DNA of 64,000 nt, taken from positions 1 to 64,000 of the forward strand of contig NZ_JAVBXX010000008.1 of NCBI RefSeq assembly GCF_030824335.1, read 5' to 3'. Positions 53,919-63,246 of this stretch are shown here, piece by piece; the stretch's first letter is position 1, and every line of letters starts with the position of its first letter. The stretch comes from Azonexus sp. Lineage in GTDB: Bacteria > Pseudomonadota > Gammaproteobacteria > Burkholderiales > Rhodocyclaceae. Position numbers and translations under genes: made by a program. Below the pieces are notes generated by a model. The model was not told the origin of the DNA. It did not search any database and saw only the letters and a list, made by a program, of their open reading frames with translations.

Positions 53919-54876
53919 TCTCCTCGGGCGGCTTGAGGCTTTCGCCGCCGCCCGCCTTACTGCTGGCGATGCCGTATATGTTGGCCTGTCTGGCGGTTGC
54001 GACTCTGTCGTCCTCTTGCATTTGCTGTCGCGTGCCGGTTTGGCCGGGCGTCTTGCGGCAATTCATGTGCACCACGGCCTGTCGCCCAACGCCGATGCCT
54101 GGGCCGATTTTTGTTCGGCCTGTTGTCAGTCGTTGGGCGTGCCGCTGATTGTTCGTTCGGTAAACGTTGAGCGCAATAGCGGCCACGGACTGGAGGCGGC
54201 GGCGCGGCAGGCGCGCTACGCTGCGTTCAGCGAAAGTCTGCCGGCCGGTGCTTGTTTGCTGCTGGCCCAGCATCGTGGCGATCAGGCCGAAACCGTCTTG
54301 TTCAATCTCTTGCGGGGCGCCGGCGTGGCGGGGGCGGCGGCGATGCGTGACGAGCGTGCCCAAGGGGCGTTGCGCTTGTTGCGGCCCTTGCTCGATGTCA
54401 GTCGCGGCGAGATTGAGGCTTATGCGCGCCAGTACGGATTGCGCTGGATTGACGACGAGAGTAATGCCGATACGCGTTTCACGCGGAATTTTCTGCGTCA
54501 TGAGGCGTTGACCGCAATAAATCAGCGTTTTCCGAATGCCGAGGTGGCTTTGGCTCGCGCGGCAGCCAATTTTGCCGAGGCGAGCGATTTGCTCGATGAA
54601 CTGGCGGCCGAGGACTGGCAACGGGTGGTGGACGGTAAAACTGGTACTGAAACGGCACGCCTAGTGGAAATGCGCAGTTTGTCGCTGGCGCGCCTGAAGA
54701 ATCTGCTGCGCTGGCGTCTGCGCCAGCTCGGCTGGCAGGTTCCGGTGGCGGCGCGTCTCGACGAGTTTTCCCGGCAATTGATGACTGCCGCGCCGGATCG
54801 TCATCCGGAACTCGTTCTACCTGCCGGAACAATGCGTCTGGCGCGCGGTCGCTTGCACTGGAGTGCTTTGGAATAA
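53887..54876 (+). CDS. tilS: tRNA(Ile)-lysidine synthetase
   Basis: From ATG 53887 (inside accA) the protein is 329 residues; a later TTG is possible. The PP-loop ATPase motif is [15 protein letters not shown], followed by [53 protein letters not shown] and [20 protein letters not shown] with Arg-rich tRNA-contact residues. It converts C34 of the CAU-anticodon tRNA-Ile to lysidine. It is shorter than E. coli TilS (432), lacking most of the C-terminal TilS_C domain, as in several betaproteobacteria. Confidence 0.93.
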   Translation: MGVSRNSLQADLLGRLEAFAAARLTAGDAVYVGLSGGCDSVVLLHLLSRAGLAGRLAAIHVHHGLSPNADAWADFCSACCQSLGVPLIVRSVNVERNSGHGLEAAARQARYAAFSESLPAGACLLLAQHRGDQAETVLFNLLRGAGVAGAAAMRDERAQGALRLLRPLLDVSRGEIEAYARQYGLRWIDDESNADTRFTRNFLRHEALTAINQRFPNAEVALARAAANFAEASDLLDELAAEDWQRVVDGKTGTETARLVEMRSLSLARLKNLLRWRLRQLGWQVPVAARLDEFSRQLMTAAPDRHPELVLPAGTMRLARGRLHWSALE

Positions 54877-54953
54877 GAAACTCTTGTAGCGTGCCTTTCA
54901 ACTGGCGGAAGGCTTCAGTTACAATCGACCAATTACTTTCACGCAAACAGGCC

Positions 54954-55832
54954 ATGATTACCGGATCCCTTGTCGCTATTGTGACGCCCATGCACGAGGA
55001 TGGCAGCCTCGATTTGAATTCCCTGAAGCAGTTGGTCGACTTCCATGTGCAGGAAGGGACCGATGCAATCGTCGTCGTCGGCACCACGGGCGAGTCGCCC
55101 ACGGTCAACGTCGAAGAACACTGCGAATTGATCAAAGTGACGGTCGACCATGCAGCTGGCCGGATTCCGGTGATCGCCGGGACAGGCGCCAATTCGACAG
55201 CCGAAGCCATCGAACTGACCCGTTTCGCCAAGCAGGCCGGCGCTGACATGGCCTTGTCCGTGGTGCCCTATTACAACAAGCCGACGCAGGAAGGTCTCTA
55301 TCGCCATTTCAAGGCGATTGCCGAGGCCGTTGAGTTGCCGGTGCTGTTGTACAACGTACCGGGTCGCACGGTGGCCGATATGTCGAACGACACCATCCTG
55401 CGTCTGGCCGATGTGCCGGGGATCGTTGGTGTCAAGGATGCGACTGGCAACATGGATCGTGCTTACGATCTGATCGCTCGCGCGCCGAAGGGGTTTGCGC
55501 TGTATAGCGGCGATGATCTGACCTGTGTCCTGTCCATCCTGCTCGGCTTCCACGGCAACATTTCGGTGACGGCCAATGTGGCACCGCGCCTGATGCACGA
55601 AATGTGCGTTGCGGCAGCGGCAGGTGACTTGGCCAAGGCCAAGGAAATTCATTTCAAGCTTTTGGGTTTGCATCGCGATTTGTTCTGCGAAGCCAATCCG
55701 ATCCCGGTCAAGTGGGCTGTTCAGCAGATGGGTCTCATGCCAAACGGCATCCGTCTGCCACTGACCTCGCTGTCCGAAGCCAATCAGGCGCGCGTGCTGG
55801 CCGCGATGCGCCAAGCTGGCATTACTGCCTGA
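54954..55832 (+). CDS. dapA: 4-Hydroxy-tetrahydrodipicolinate synthase
   Basis: ATG 54954 gives 292 residues, identical in size to E. coli DapA. Signatures are [57 protein letters not shown] with the active Tyr, and the Schiff-base Lys in [12 protein letters not shown]. It condenses pyruvate with aspartate semialdehyde to start lysine and diaminopimelate synthesis. It lies 14 bp before bamC, the usual dapA-bamC pair. Confidence 0.97.
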   Translation: MITGSLVAIVTPMHEDGSLDLNSLKQLVDFHVQEGTDAIVVVGTTGESPTVNVEEHCELIKVTVDHAAGRIPVIAGTGANSTAEAIELTRFAKQAGADMALSVVPYYNKPTQEGLYRHFKAIAEAVELPVLLYNVPGRTVADMSNDTILRLADVPGIVGVKDATGNMDRAYDLIARAPKGFALYSGDDLTCVLSILLGFHGNISVTANVAPRLMHEMCVAAAAGDLAKAKEIHFKLLGLHRDLFCEANPIPVKWAVQQMGLMPNGIRLPLTSLSEANQARVLAAMRQAGITA

Positions 55833-55846
55833 CGGAGTTAAAAAAG

Positions 55847-56977
55847 ATGAATCGTCGGATTTCCGGCTTCACGCTGTGCCTAGTCGCAGTTTCACTCGCT
55901 GGTTGCGGCATTTTGCCCGATTCGCGCAAGATCGATTACAAATCAGCCGGCAAGGTTTCCACGCTGGAAGTTCCTCCCGATCTGTCGCAATTGACTCGGG
56001 ATGACCGCTATCTGGTGCCTGACGATACCGGCAAGGGCGCGGCCACGTTTTCCGCCTATTCAGCGGAGCGCAGCCCGGAAGCTCGGGCTGGTCAGTCAGT
56101 CGTTTTGCCGCAGGTCGACAAGGTGAGTGTAGAGCGCTCGGGCAACCAGCGCTGGCTGGTCGTCGCCATGCCACCTGAAGCCTTGTGGGACAATATCAAG
56201 GATTTCTGGCAGGAAACCGGCTTCATCGTCAATGTTGAGCGTCCTGAAGCAGGGGTGATGGAAACCGATTGGGCAGAAAACCGGGCCAAGATTCCGGACG
56301 ACTTCCTGCGTAATACGCTGGGTAAGCTGCTCGACAGCCTTTATTCGTCCGGCGAACGTGACAAATTCCGTACCCGTCTGGAGCCTGGAAGCGTCGCTGG
56401 TACGACGGAGATTTACATCAGCCATCGGGCGATGGAAGAGGTTTATACCTCGTCAGCCAAGGATGACACGCGTTGGCAGCCGCGGCCGGCCGACCCTGAG
56501 CTGGAAGCTGAAATGCTGCGCCGTTTGATGGTGCGTCTGGGGGCTGAAGAGCGGCGCGCTGAAGTTGCAATGGCCGTACCCAAGGCCGAACCGCGGGCTC
56601 GCTTGGGCAGCGCTGAAGATGGCAGTGGAAAGCTGGAAGTTTTTGATCGTTTTGACCGCGCTTGGCGTCGTGTCGGTCTGGCGCTGGATCGTGTCGGATT
56701 TACCGTTGAAGATCGTGATCGTTCGCGCGGTTTGTACTTTGTCCGCTACGTCGATCCGGAAGTCGATAACGCCAGCAAGAAAAGCGATGGCATCTTGTCC
56801 AAGCTGAGTTTCTGGAAGAGTGCTGATTCAGCGACGGTCAAGCGCGAACAATATCGCATTTATGTGGCCGATGTTGCTGGTCGTTCCAGTGTTCAGGTGC
56901 TGACCAGTGAAGGCGGGACAGACAAGTCGGAAACGGCTCGAAAAATACTCGGCTTGCTGCAGCAGCAGTTGCAGTAA
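55847..56977 (+). CDS. bamC: BamC outer-membrane assembly lipoprotein
   Basis: ATG 55847 gives 376 residues. A lipoprotein signal ends at LVAVSLAGCGIL (lipobox LAGC, Cys near residue 20). The conserved unstructured N-terminal segment (KIDYKSAGKVSTLEVPPDLS) that contacts BamD is present, followed by two helix-grip domains (LWDNIKDFWQETGFIVNVER; RVGLALDRVGFTVEDRDRSR). BamC is a nonessential part of the BAM complex that inserts beta-barrels into the outer membrane. Terminated by the hairpin at 57039. Confidence 0.93.
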   Translation: MNRRISGFTLCLVAVSLAGCGILPDSRKIDYKSAGKVSTLEVPPDLSQLTRDDRYLVPDDTGKGAATFSAYSAERSPEARAGQSVVLPQVDKVSVERSGNQRWLVVAMPPEALWDNIKDFWQETGFIVNVERPEAGVMETDWAENRAKIPDDFLRNTLGKLLDSLYSSGERDKFRTRLEPGSVAGTTEIYISHRAMEEVYTSSAKDDTRWQPRPADPELEAEMLRRLMVRLGAEERRAEVAMAVPKAEPRARLGSAEDGSGKLEVFDRFDRAWRRVGLALDRVGFTVEDRDRSRGLYFVRYVDPEVDNASKKSDGILSKLSFWKSADSATVKREQYRIYVADVAGRSSVQVLTSEGGTDKSETARKILGLLQQQLQ

Positions 56978-57038
56978 CTTCCCTGCTGGATTCCGTGGGC
57001 CTTGTGCCTGCGGAATTTGTATTCGGAGAAATAAAAAA

Positions 57039-57060
57039 CGGGGCAAATGCCCCGTTTTTT
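57039..57060. terminator. Bidirectional terminator between bamC and a small lipoprotein gene
   Basis: CGGGGCA-AA-TGCCCCG (57039-57054) is a perfect 7-bp stem flanked by six As upstream and six Ts downstream, so it can end transcripts from both convergent genes. Confidence 0.9.
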
Positions 57061-57076
57061 ACTGGCAAAAAGAAGA

Positions 57077-57328
57077 TTACTTCTTTTCTTCAGCGGCCGG
57101 AGCGGCAGCCGGTGCAGCAGCCGGAGCGGCGGCTTGGTCAGCAGCCGGTGCAGCGGCCGGAGCAGCCGGAGCGGCGGCTTGGTCAGCAGCCGGAGCAGCA
57201 GCCGGAGCAGCCGGGGCCGGAGCGGCAACAGGAGCCGGTGCCGGAGCAGCAACAACCGGCTCTTCTTTCTTACCGCAAGCGGTCAGGGCGATGGCAAACA
57301 GGGCAGCGGCGAGAATAGACTTGGTCAT
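57077..57328 (-). CDS. Small Ala/Pro-rich lipoprotein
   Basis: 83 residues with a lipoprotein signal (SILAAALFAIALTACGKKEE; lipobox LTAC, Cys at about 18). After a short KKEEPVV segment the rest is almost only Ala and Pro with two copies of a 15-residue unit containing ADQAAAPAAP, encoded by a 45-bp DNA repeat (starts near 57123 and 57168). It ends EEKK. Such proteins are probably flexible envelope spacers. No known function; repeat number is likely to vary between strains. Confidence 0.7.
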   Translation of the reverse strand: MTKSILAAALFAIALTACGKKEEPVVAAPAPAPVAAPAPAAPAAAPAADQAAAPAAPAAAPAADQAAAPAAAPAAAPAAEEKK

Positions 57329-57447
57329 GAAATTTCCTTATCGACAAGAAGCTAAAAATCCGAAAAATTTATCGGTTCGGCTAACGCCGATCCGTGCAAA
57401 ATTATAGCGCAAAACAAATTGCTGCAATGCAGCGTAAGACAGGAAGT

Positions 57448-57924
57448 TTATAAACCTAGCGGTTTTTCCAGCAGATTTTTGTTGGATTCCTGCCAGATTT
57501 CGTCAAATCGTTTTGCATAAGGTGCAATGTCATTTGGTTCATCAATGATCAGGACGCTGCGCGGCAGATTTTTTTCCAGGCGAACCAAGGCATGCATGCC
57601 ATCAACGAGGAGCATATTGTCTCTAAGGTGGGCCAGTGCGTTCGGTGTTTGTCTAACTTCCACCCGATGCTCCCAGGTGGTGAAAAACTGCTGGAGTCGT
57701 GGAGTATGCGCCTGGAAGTGCGAGGTTTCGCGCAACACAATGCGTAGCGGGTGATCGCCGGGCCGGGCAAGCAGGCTGCTCAAGGTGGCCAGGTGTTCGA
57801 GTGAGTCGAGCTTGAGTGCCTTCAGGTCTTCGTCGTAGATCTGCAAGCGGTGTTTGACCAGGCCCAGCAAGCGTTCAACTGCTGCGCCATAATCGGTCCA
57901 GGATTCGATGAGTTCGCGAGACAT
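57448..57924 (-). CDS. Conserved hypothetical protein
   Basis: From ATG 57924 the product is 158 residues; a longer frame to 58125 would overlap the divergent rlmD start and is rejected. It is predicted mixed alpha/beta with no membrane helix. Visible blocks are [60 protein letters not shown] and [20 protein letters not shown]. The pattern of a short strand, helix and His-rich strand recalls non-catalytic phospholipase-D-like folds, but I cannot name it. It is divergent from rlmD with about 50 bp between starts. Confidence 0.72.
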   Translation of the reverse strand: MSRELIESWTDYGAAVERLLGLVKHRLQIYDEDLKALKLDSLEHLATLSSLLARPGDHPLRIVLRETSHFQAHTPRLQQFFTTWEHRVEVRQTPNALAHLRDNMLLVDGMHALVRLEKNLPRSVLIIDEPNDIAPYAKRFDEIWQESNKNLLEKPLGL

Positions 57925-57975
57925 GGCGTCAAGTTTAACCGATTGATAAAATTCGTGCTTTTCTTGGAGTTGACC

Positions 57976-59274
57976 GTGCCGACCGGAACTATCGAATCGC
58001 TGGACCATGAGGCACGGGGCATTGCCCGTCAGGATGGCAAAACCATTTTTGTCGACGGCGCATTGCCGGGCGAAATCGTCGAATATGCCAGCTTCCGGCG
58101 GAAGGCGAAGTACGAACTGGCGCATCTGGTTCGCGTGTTGAAACCATCGGTGGCCCGGGTCGATCCGTTATGTCCGCATTTTGGCATTTGCGGTGGTTGT
58201 GCAATGCAGCACATGGAGCCTTCTGCGCAGATTGCTGCCAAACAGCGCGTGCTTGAGGATAGCTTGTGGCATATCGGACGGGTCCGCTCGGAAACCATCC
58301 TTCCCCCTATTCACGGCGCGCCTTGGGGGTATCGGCATCGGGCCCGCTTGGGAGTGCGCAAGCCGGACGCTCGCGGCGGGATGCTGATCGGCTTTCATGA
58401 ATGGCGCAGTAGTTATATCGCTGATATCCGTAGTTGCGCAGTTTTGCCACCACATGTTTCTGATTTGCTGATGCCGTTGCGTAGCCTGTTCAGCGCGTTA
58501 TCGATTGTTGATCATTTGCCTCAGCTTGAGGTTGCCGTGGGGGAGCATTGCACGGCGCTGGTTTTGCGTATTCTCCAGTCGTTGAGTGCAAAAGATGAAA
58601 TATTGCTGCGCGAATTTGCCGATCAGCATCAGGTGGTGATTTACCTGCAGCCCAAGGGGCCGGATACCGCTTATCGCTTTTACCCAAAGGCTGGGCCGCG
58701 CCTTTCTTACACCTTGCCGGAGTTCGGTCTTGAGCTTGATTTTCGACCGACCGATTTCACCCAGGTCAATCATGCCGTCAATCGAGTCATGGTGCGTCGG
58801 GCCTTGCGTTTGCTCGATCCACAGCCGGGCGAGCGAATTGCCGACATGTTCTGCGGACTGGGGAATTTCACCTTGCCGATCGCCCGCTCGGGCGCTTCTG
58901 TTCTCGGGATCGAAGGGAGTGCCGGCCTGGTCAGCCGTGGGCGCGAGGCAGCCAAAGTGAATGGGGTGGGGCATCTGGTTGATTTTGCGGTGGCCAATCT
59001 GTTCGAATGCACTGAGGCATCGATTGCCGGGCTGGGACATTTTGACAAGATGCTGATCGACCCACCGCGCGAGGGGGCACAGGAACTGGTCGGATCATTG
59101 GGAGAAGACGGGCCGCGGCGGATTGTCTATGTCTCATGCAATCCCGGCACGCTGGCGCGTGATGCAGGAGTGCTCGTCACTTTAAAAGGCTATCGCTTGA
59201 AGGCCGCGGGTATCGTCAATATGTTCCCGCACACGGCGCATGTCGAATCCATCGCGCTGTTCGAGCGCCCATGA
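57976..59274 (+). CDS. rlmD: 23S rRNA (uracil-1939-C5)-methyltransferase
   Basis: GTG 57976, 6 bp after TTGGAG, gives 432 residues, matching RlmD (433). An N-terminal TRAM-like domain is followed by the [4Fe-4S] cysteine set ([15 protein letters not shown] and the later Cys). The SAM domain contains [20 protein letters not shown] and [11 protein letters not shown], and the catalytic Cys sits in [13 protein letters not shown]. The enzyme makes m5U1939 in 23S rRNA. It is closed by a bidirectional terminator. Confidence 0.95.
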   Translation: MPTGTIESLDHEARGIARQDGKTIFVDGALPGEIVEYASFRRKAKYELAHLVRVLKPSVARVDPLCPHFGICGGCAMQHMEPSAQIAAKQRVLEDSLWHIGRVRSETILPPIHGAPWGYRHRARLGVRKPDARGGMLIGFHEWRSSYIADIRSCAVLPPHVSDLLMPLRSLFSALSIVDHLPQLEVAVGEHCTALVLRILQSLSAKDEILLREFADQHQVVIYLQPKGPDTAYRFYPKAGPRLSYTLPEFGLELDFRPTDFTQVNHAVNRVMVRRALRLLDPQPGERIADMFCGLGNFTLPIARSGASVLGIEGSAGLVSRGREAAKVNGVGHLVDFAVANLFECTEASIAGLGHFDKMLIDPPREGAQELVGSLGEDGPRRIVYVSCNPGTLARDAGVLVTLKGYRLKAAGIVNMFPHTAHVESIALFERP

Positions 59275-59278
59275 AAAA

Positions 59279-59303
59279 GGGCGGCCGTAGCCGCCCCAAG
59301 ATA
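59279..59303. terminator. Bidirectional terminator between rlmD and the BI-1 gene
   Basis: GGGCGGC-CGTA-GCCGCCC (59279-59296) is a 7-bp GC stem. The minus side runs into five Ts (complement of AAAAA before 59279), serving the BI-1 family gene; the plus side has an AT-rich tail with a T-run further on. Confidence 0.8.
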
Positions 59304-59319
59304 TTTTTTCCGATCAGAT

Positions 59320-60012
59320 TCAGTCGCGTTCGCCGGTAAAAGCCATGATCAGGTTCAACAGGCCAACGAAAACGTTGTAAATATCAAGGTAGACCGCAAG
59401 CGTTGCGCTGACATAGTTGGTTTCTCCACCCTGAACGATGCGGCTGATGTCATACAGGATGTAGGCCGAGAAAATGCCGACGACAGCGGCGGAGATCGCC
59501 AGCGACAGGGCTGGGATCTGGAAAAAGATATTGGCGATGCCTGCCAGCAGGACAAGGATGACGCCGGCAAACAGGAATTTTCCCATGCCGGTGAAGTCGC
59601 GGGATTTCACACTGGCGACGCTGGCGAGTGTGAAGAAAATCGCTGCCGTACCGCCAGCAGCCAGCGAAATCATCGAGCCGCCATTGGAGAAGCCCAAGGC
59701 AACCTGCAGGATGCGCGACAGCATCAAGCCCATGAAGAAAGTGAAGCCAAGCAACAGGGCTACGCCCAAGCCACGATCCTTGTTTTTCTCGATGCCCCAC
59801 ATGAAGCCAAAAGCGACACCAAGGAACAGCATGAAGGAAATGAAGGGGCTGCCGGCAAAGAAGCTGAACTGCATCTGAATGCCGATCAGTGCGCCAATGA
59901 TGGTCGGTACCATGGAAACGCCGAGCAGCATGTAGGTGTTGCGCAGGACGCGGTTTTGCTGCGTGGCCAGCGTGGGTGAGCCTGAGTGGGCAAGATCAAA
60001 ATTGGTGTTCAT
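59320..60012 (-). CDS. Bax inhibitor-1/YccA family inner-membrane protein
   Basis: A 230-residue polytopic protein with about seven hydrophobic helices, the first near residues 28-48 (TYMLLGVSMVPTIIGALIGI). Family blocks include GVALLLGFTFFMGLMLSRIL, GGTAAIFFTLASVASVKSRD, FAGVILVLLAGIANIFFQIP, and the C-terminal SAYILYDISRIVQGGETNYV with conserved Asp residues. YccA modulates the FtsH protease in E. coli. This is a widely conserved single gene; its upstream region leads to the divergent tRNA-Ser gene. Confidence 0.93.
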   Translation of the reverse strand: MNTNFDLAHSGSPTLATQQNRVLRNTYMLLGVSMVPTIIGALIGIQMQFSFFAGSPFISFMLFLGVAFGFMWGIEKNKDRGLGVALLLGFTFFMGLMLSRILQVALGFSNGGSMISLAAGGTAAIFFTLASVASVKSRDFTGMGKFLFAGVILVLLAGIANIFFQIPALSLAISAAVVGIFSAYILYDISRIVQGGETNYVSATLAVYLDIYNVFVGLLNLIMAFTGERD

Positions 60013-60181
60013 GTGCGAAATTCCTGTGTGCGGTTTCTACAGAATCTAAGACTAACGGACTGCGCTGAAAGTTTCAAACAAAAGTGCCAACAAACAACTG
60101 CTTATCCGGCGCAGCGCCTGTGTTATCATGCGCGCCGCACGTTGGTCGGTGATGAGGATGTTTCGCTGATCTGATGTTTGC

Positions 60182-60269
60182 GGGGGTTTGGCAGAGTGGT
60201 CGATTGCACCGGTCTTGAAAACCGGCATACCGAAAGGTATCCAGGGTTCGAATCCCTGAGCCCCCGCCA
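60182..60269 (+). tRNA. tRNA-Ser (anticodon TGA)
   Basis: An 88-nt class II tRNA with a long variable arm. The acceptor GGGGGTT pairs with the AGCCCCC before G-CCA. The D-loop has GGCAGAGTGG, typical of tRNA-Ser, the anticodon stem-loop is CCGGT-CTTGAAA-ACCGG with anticodon TGA, and the T-arm is CAGGG-TTCGAAT-CCCTG. CCA is encoded. It reads UCA-type serine codons. Confidence 0.96.
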
Positions 60270-60287
60270 GAAACGCTGGCCTATACG

Positions 60288-60321
60288 GCGCACTGGCTGT
60301 GCGCTGCCAATCCTTTTTTTT
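60288..60321 (+). terminator. Weak terminator after tRNA-Ser
   Basis: GCGCAC (60288-60293) pairs with GTGCGC (60299-60304) around TGGCT, and eight Ts follow at 60314-60321. The 9-nt gap between stem and T-run makes it a weak candidate, though nothing else nearby could end the tRNA transcript. Confidence 0.35.
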
Positions 60322-60369
60322 AGTAGCCGTAGCTTGACGGTTGATTTCGCCATCCATTCTGGATGGCTG

Positions 60370-60588
60370 TCAGGCCATGCTGGCCAGCGCATCCATCAAG
60401 TCGGAGTTGTCATTGGTCAGAGCGCCAGCGTCGATCATGCCATTCTGGGTTTCAACGTGAGCCACGTAGCCATGTTCACGCATGATATCTGCCCAGTTTT
60501 CCGCCATTTCTCTGGACGTGTGCCAAGGGCCGCGCTCCACAACGGGATGGGTGCTGCCATTGCGGTATTGGGTAACAACGCGAAACAC
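60370..60588 (-). CDS. Small conserved-looking hypothetical protein
   Basis: 72 residues from GTG 60588. The sequence FRVVTQYRNGSTHPVVERGP, HTSREMAENWADIMREHGYV and HVETQNG reads as a compact alpha/beta domain with sensible codon use, and it ends in an acidic/Ala tail (DLMDALASMA). It resembles small RNA-binding-like or stress-response ORFs common in betaproteobacteria, but I cannot name the family. A perfect 8-bp inverted repeat (GCCATCCA/TGGATGGC, 60349-60367) follows its stop without a T-tract. Confidence 0.6.
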   Translation of the reverse strand: MFRVVTQYRNGSTHPVVERGPWHTSREMAENWADIMREHGYVAHVETQNGMIDAGALTNDNSDLMDALASMA

Positions 60589-60648
60589 GGGTTCATGCCT
60601 GATGGTGGTGCTTGATTATATGCTGCGTTGGGTGCTGTCTTATCAAGC

Positions 60649-61242
60649 TTAGTCTGCATTCTTGCCTTTTTGCCAAAGTACGTCGCCGCGCCCCCCGGCA
60701 AGGTTGAGTGTACGCCCAAGGATAAACAACAGGTCGGACAGGCGATTGATGTAGCGGCGAGCCGGTTCCGAGATGGCTTCAGCCTGATGCAGGCGGACCA
60801 TGGATCGTTCGGCACGTCGGCAGATGGTGCGGCATAGGTGGGCCAGAGCCGCCGGACGAGTGCCGCCGGGCAGGATGAATTCCTTGAGCATCGTCAGGTG
60901 GGCATTGAATTCATCGGCTAATTCTTCGAGGCGAGCAACTTGCGCGTCTTTCATGATCGCCATGCCGGGCAGGCAGAGCTCGCCGCCAAGATCGAATAAG
61001 TCGTGCTGGATATCAAGTAGCGCACTGTGTACTTTTGGGGGGAGTTCTTCGCAGAGCAGCAGGCCGATGGCGGAGTTGAGTTCGTCCACTTCGCCAATGA
61101 CATCGATGCGCAAGCTGTCCTTGCTGGTCCGGCTGCCATCGCCCAAGCCGGTGGTGCCGGCATCGCCGGTGCGGGTGACAATTTTCGACAGGCGATTTCC
61201 CTTGCGCTCGCTGCCCTGTCCTGCTTCGATTTCCTGACTCAC
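60649..61242 (-). CDS. Cob(I)alamin adenosyltransferase (PduO type)
   Basis: GTG 61242 follows AGGAG and gives 197 residues. The ATP-binding P-loop-like motif VTRTGDAGTTGLGDGSRTSK is near residue 20, followed by IGEVDELNSAIG, FDLGGELCLPG, FILPGGTRPAALAHLCRTIC, RRAERSMV and INRLSDLLFILGR. It transfers adenosyl from ATP to cob(I)alamin to make coenzyme B12. A monocistronic housekeeping gene; it diverges from hyi. Confidence 0.95.
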   Translation of the reverse strand: MSQEIEAGQGSERKGNRLSKIVTRTGDAGTTGLGDGSRTSKDSLRIDVIGEVDELNSAIGLLLCEELPPKVHSALLDIQHDLFDLGGELCLPGMAIMKDAQVARLEELADEFNAHLTMLKEFILPGGTRPAALAHLCRTICRRAERSMVRLHQAEAISEPARRYINRLSDLLFILGRTLNLAGGRGDVLWQKGKNAD

Positions 61243-61305
61243 TGGCGTTCTCCTTGTTGTGCTGCGAATTATACTTTCGCTCTCTCCGTACAGACTGTCG
61301 CCGCC

Positions 61306-62079
61306 ATGCCAAAGTTCGCTGCCAACCTCAGTTTTTTGTTTGCCGATCGACCGTTTCCCGAGCGCTTTGCGCATGCTGCGGCGTGGGGTTTCGCTGGTGT
61401 CGAATATCTATTCCCCTATGATTGGCCCGCGCATCAAATTGCGGCTTGCTTACAGGCTGCTGGTGTGGAGCAGGTTCTGTTCAACCTGCCGCCCGGGAAT
61501 TGGGCGGCTGGGGATCGTGGTCTGGCTTGCCTGCCTGGCCGGCGTGGCGAGTTTATCGAAGGGGTCGAGCAGGCAATGGATTACGCTGTCCAGCTCGATT
61601 GTCCGCGCGTACATTGCATGGCCGGGTTGCGGCCTGCTGGTGTGGCTGAGACAGAGTTGGCTGCGACCTACATTGCCAATGTGCAATTTGCTGCCGATCG
61701 TTTTGCCGAGATCGGTGCGACGGTGATGCTTGAGCCGATCAACAGTCGTATCGACATGCCAGGCTACTGGCTGGATGATGTTGAAAAGGCTTTTTGCCTG
61801 CTGGCGGCCGTTGACCGCAGTAATGTGAAATTGCAACTTGATCTCTATCATGCGCAGATTATTCAAGGTGATCTGGCGCGGACACTGGAAGCGAACATCG
61901 ATCGCATCGGCCATATTCAAATCGCCGATAATCCAGGCCGGCACGAGCCGGGGACTGGTGAGATTCACTACCCTTTTCTGTTTAGCCTGCTTGATCGTCT
62001 TGGCTACGCCGGTTGGGTTGGCTGTGAATACAAACCCCTGACGACGACCGAGTCCGGATTGGACTGGTTGCCGCGTTAA
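61306..62079 (+). CDS. hyi: Hydroxypyruvate isomerase
   Basis: ATG 61306 gives 257 residues, the size of Hyi (258). The TIM-barrel motifs fit: MPKFAANLSFLFADRPFPER, FAGVEYLFPYDWPA, FNLPPGNWAAGDRGLACLPG, the catalytic/metal Glu in VMLEPINSRI, LQLDLYHAQI, HIQIADNPGRHEPGTGEIHY and the final GCEYKP Glu. It interconverts hydroxypyruvate and tartronate semialdehyde in glyoxylate metabolism. No gcl or glxR neighbour is present here. Confidence 0.93.
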   Translation: MPKFAANLSFLFADRPFPERFAHAAAWGFAGVEYLFPYDWPAHQIAACLQAAGVEQVLFNLPPGNWAAGDRGLACLPGRRGEFIEGVEQAMDYAVQLDCPRVHCMAGLRPAGVAETELAATYIANVQFAADRFAEIGATVMLEPINSRIDMPGYWLDDVEKAFCLLAAVDRSNVKLQLDLYHAQIIQGDLARTLEANIDRIGHIQIADNPGRHEPGTGEIHYPFLFSLLDRLGYAGWVGCEYKPLTTTESGLDWLPR

Positions 62080-62310
62080 ACCGCAGCGCCCCGCTTGCGT
62101 CGGGTAGCTGGGGAGATCAATCGGGGATCTATTGTTTTTTCGGTGCATCCCGCTTCACAGAGGGTTTATTGGGCTATTACTTTTGGCATATTTTCCCTTG
62201 CCGGTTTAAAATGTCAGGATGTGTTGTAACTAATTGGCTCTGGGTCGAGTGCAGCTAAAAATCAGCTTATTGCCTGTTTGCCACTGAAATATGATTTAAG
62301 AGGTCTTCGC

Positions 62311-63201
62311 ATGAGCAAGGGATTTTCCGTGCAGGAAATAACGCAATCCCTGGGAAAAGAGGATGCGGACCGCGTCCGTCGTGTGCTGGAAGGCGGGATC
62401 AAGATCCCGGCTCAGCCGCGTGTGCTCGAAGAGTTGCGCCGGCTGATTGCCCGTGAGGAAATGGATGTCCGGCTACTGGCTCGGGTCATCAATCAAGATG
62501 CCGCAGTGACAGCCATGCTATTTACCGTGGTTGGCAATCCGGCTTATCGCCAGCATCAACCATTTACTTCCATCGAACAAATCTTGCATGCAGTTGGCGT
62601 CAAGCAAACTTACCATCTGGTCCAAGCCATTGCCTTGATCGGGGCGGCCAGTGTGCGTAAGGAAAAGCGCGTTTACGAAGCATTTTGGGCGCGTTCGCAA
62701 TCGGTTGGGCAACTCGCCATGTTGATTGCCGATGAGCGTATTGCCGTCTGTAATCTTTTCCCCGATCAGGCTTACCTCGCCGGGATTTTTCATGCTTGTG
62801 GCGTGCCCTTGTTGCTGCAGCGTTTTCCGGCCTACTGTCATGAAATGCGCTTGGCCATCCCGGGGCATTGGGCGGACTGGCGCGAGGAAGATAGGAAATT
62901 TAATACCGATCATGCTGTAGTCGGCTATCTGGTAGCTCGTCACTGGTGTTTACCGGGCTTTATCTGCGATGCAATTCGTTACCAGCATTCCATGGCTGAA
63001 CTGGGTGACCATGAAGCACGCAGCATGGTCGCAATCCTGTTGTTGGCTATCGAAATACATACGCGCGATCAGCGTATTCCCAATACCGAATGGGAGGGCA
63101 TCAAGTCTGATGTTCTACCTGAACTGGGCTTGGATGATGACTCTTTGCCAGAGTTTGTCGATATCATCCTTGAGCGCTACCATGGCGGCGATCTGGCATG
63201 A
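62311..63201 (+). CDS. HDOD domain signalling protein
   Basis: ATG 62311 after AAGAGG gives 296 residues. The HDOD domain spans about 40-240: LEELRRLIAREEMDVRLLAR, VINQDAAVTAMLFTVVGNPA, IEQILHAVGVKQTYHLVQAI, DQAYLAGIFHACGVPLLLQR, and NTDHAVVGYLVARHW. The usual HD metal pair is absent (HACG where enzymes have HDIG). It is the third HDOD protein in the last 14 kb. The PP2C phosphatase gene starts 45 bp downstream, so the two may act in one signalling module. The 231-bp gap before it holds only a weak hairpin (AGATC/GATCT, 62114-62130). Confidence 0.88.
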   Translation: MSKGFSVQEITQSLGKEDADRVRRVLEGGIKIPAQPRVLEELRRLIAREEMDVRLLARVINQDAAVTAMLFTVVGNPAYRQHQPFTSIEQILHAVGVKQTYHLVQAIALIGAASVRKEKRVYEAFWARSQSVGQLAMLIADERIAVCNLFPDQAYLAGIFHACGVPLLLQRFPAYCHEMRLAIPGHWADWREEDRKFNTDHAVVGYLVARHWCLPGFICDAIRYQHSMAELGDHEARSMVAILLLAIEIHTRDQRIPNTEWEGIKSDVLPELGLDDDSLPEFVDIILERYHGGDLA

Positions 63202-63246
63202 TGTTCATGCTGCTGCCTACCTGATGTCGGAACGATGGGGGAGTGA

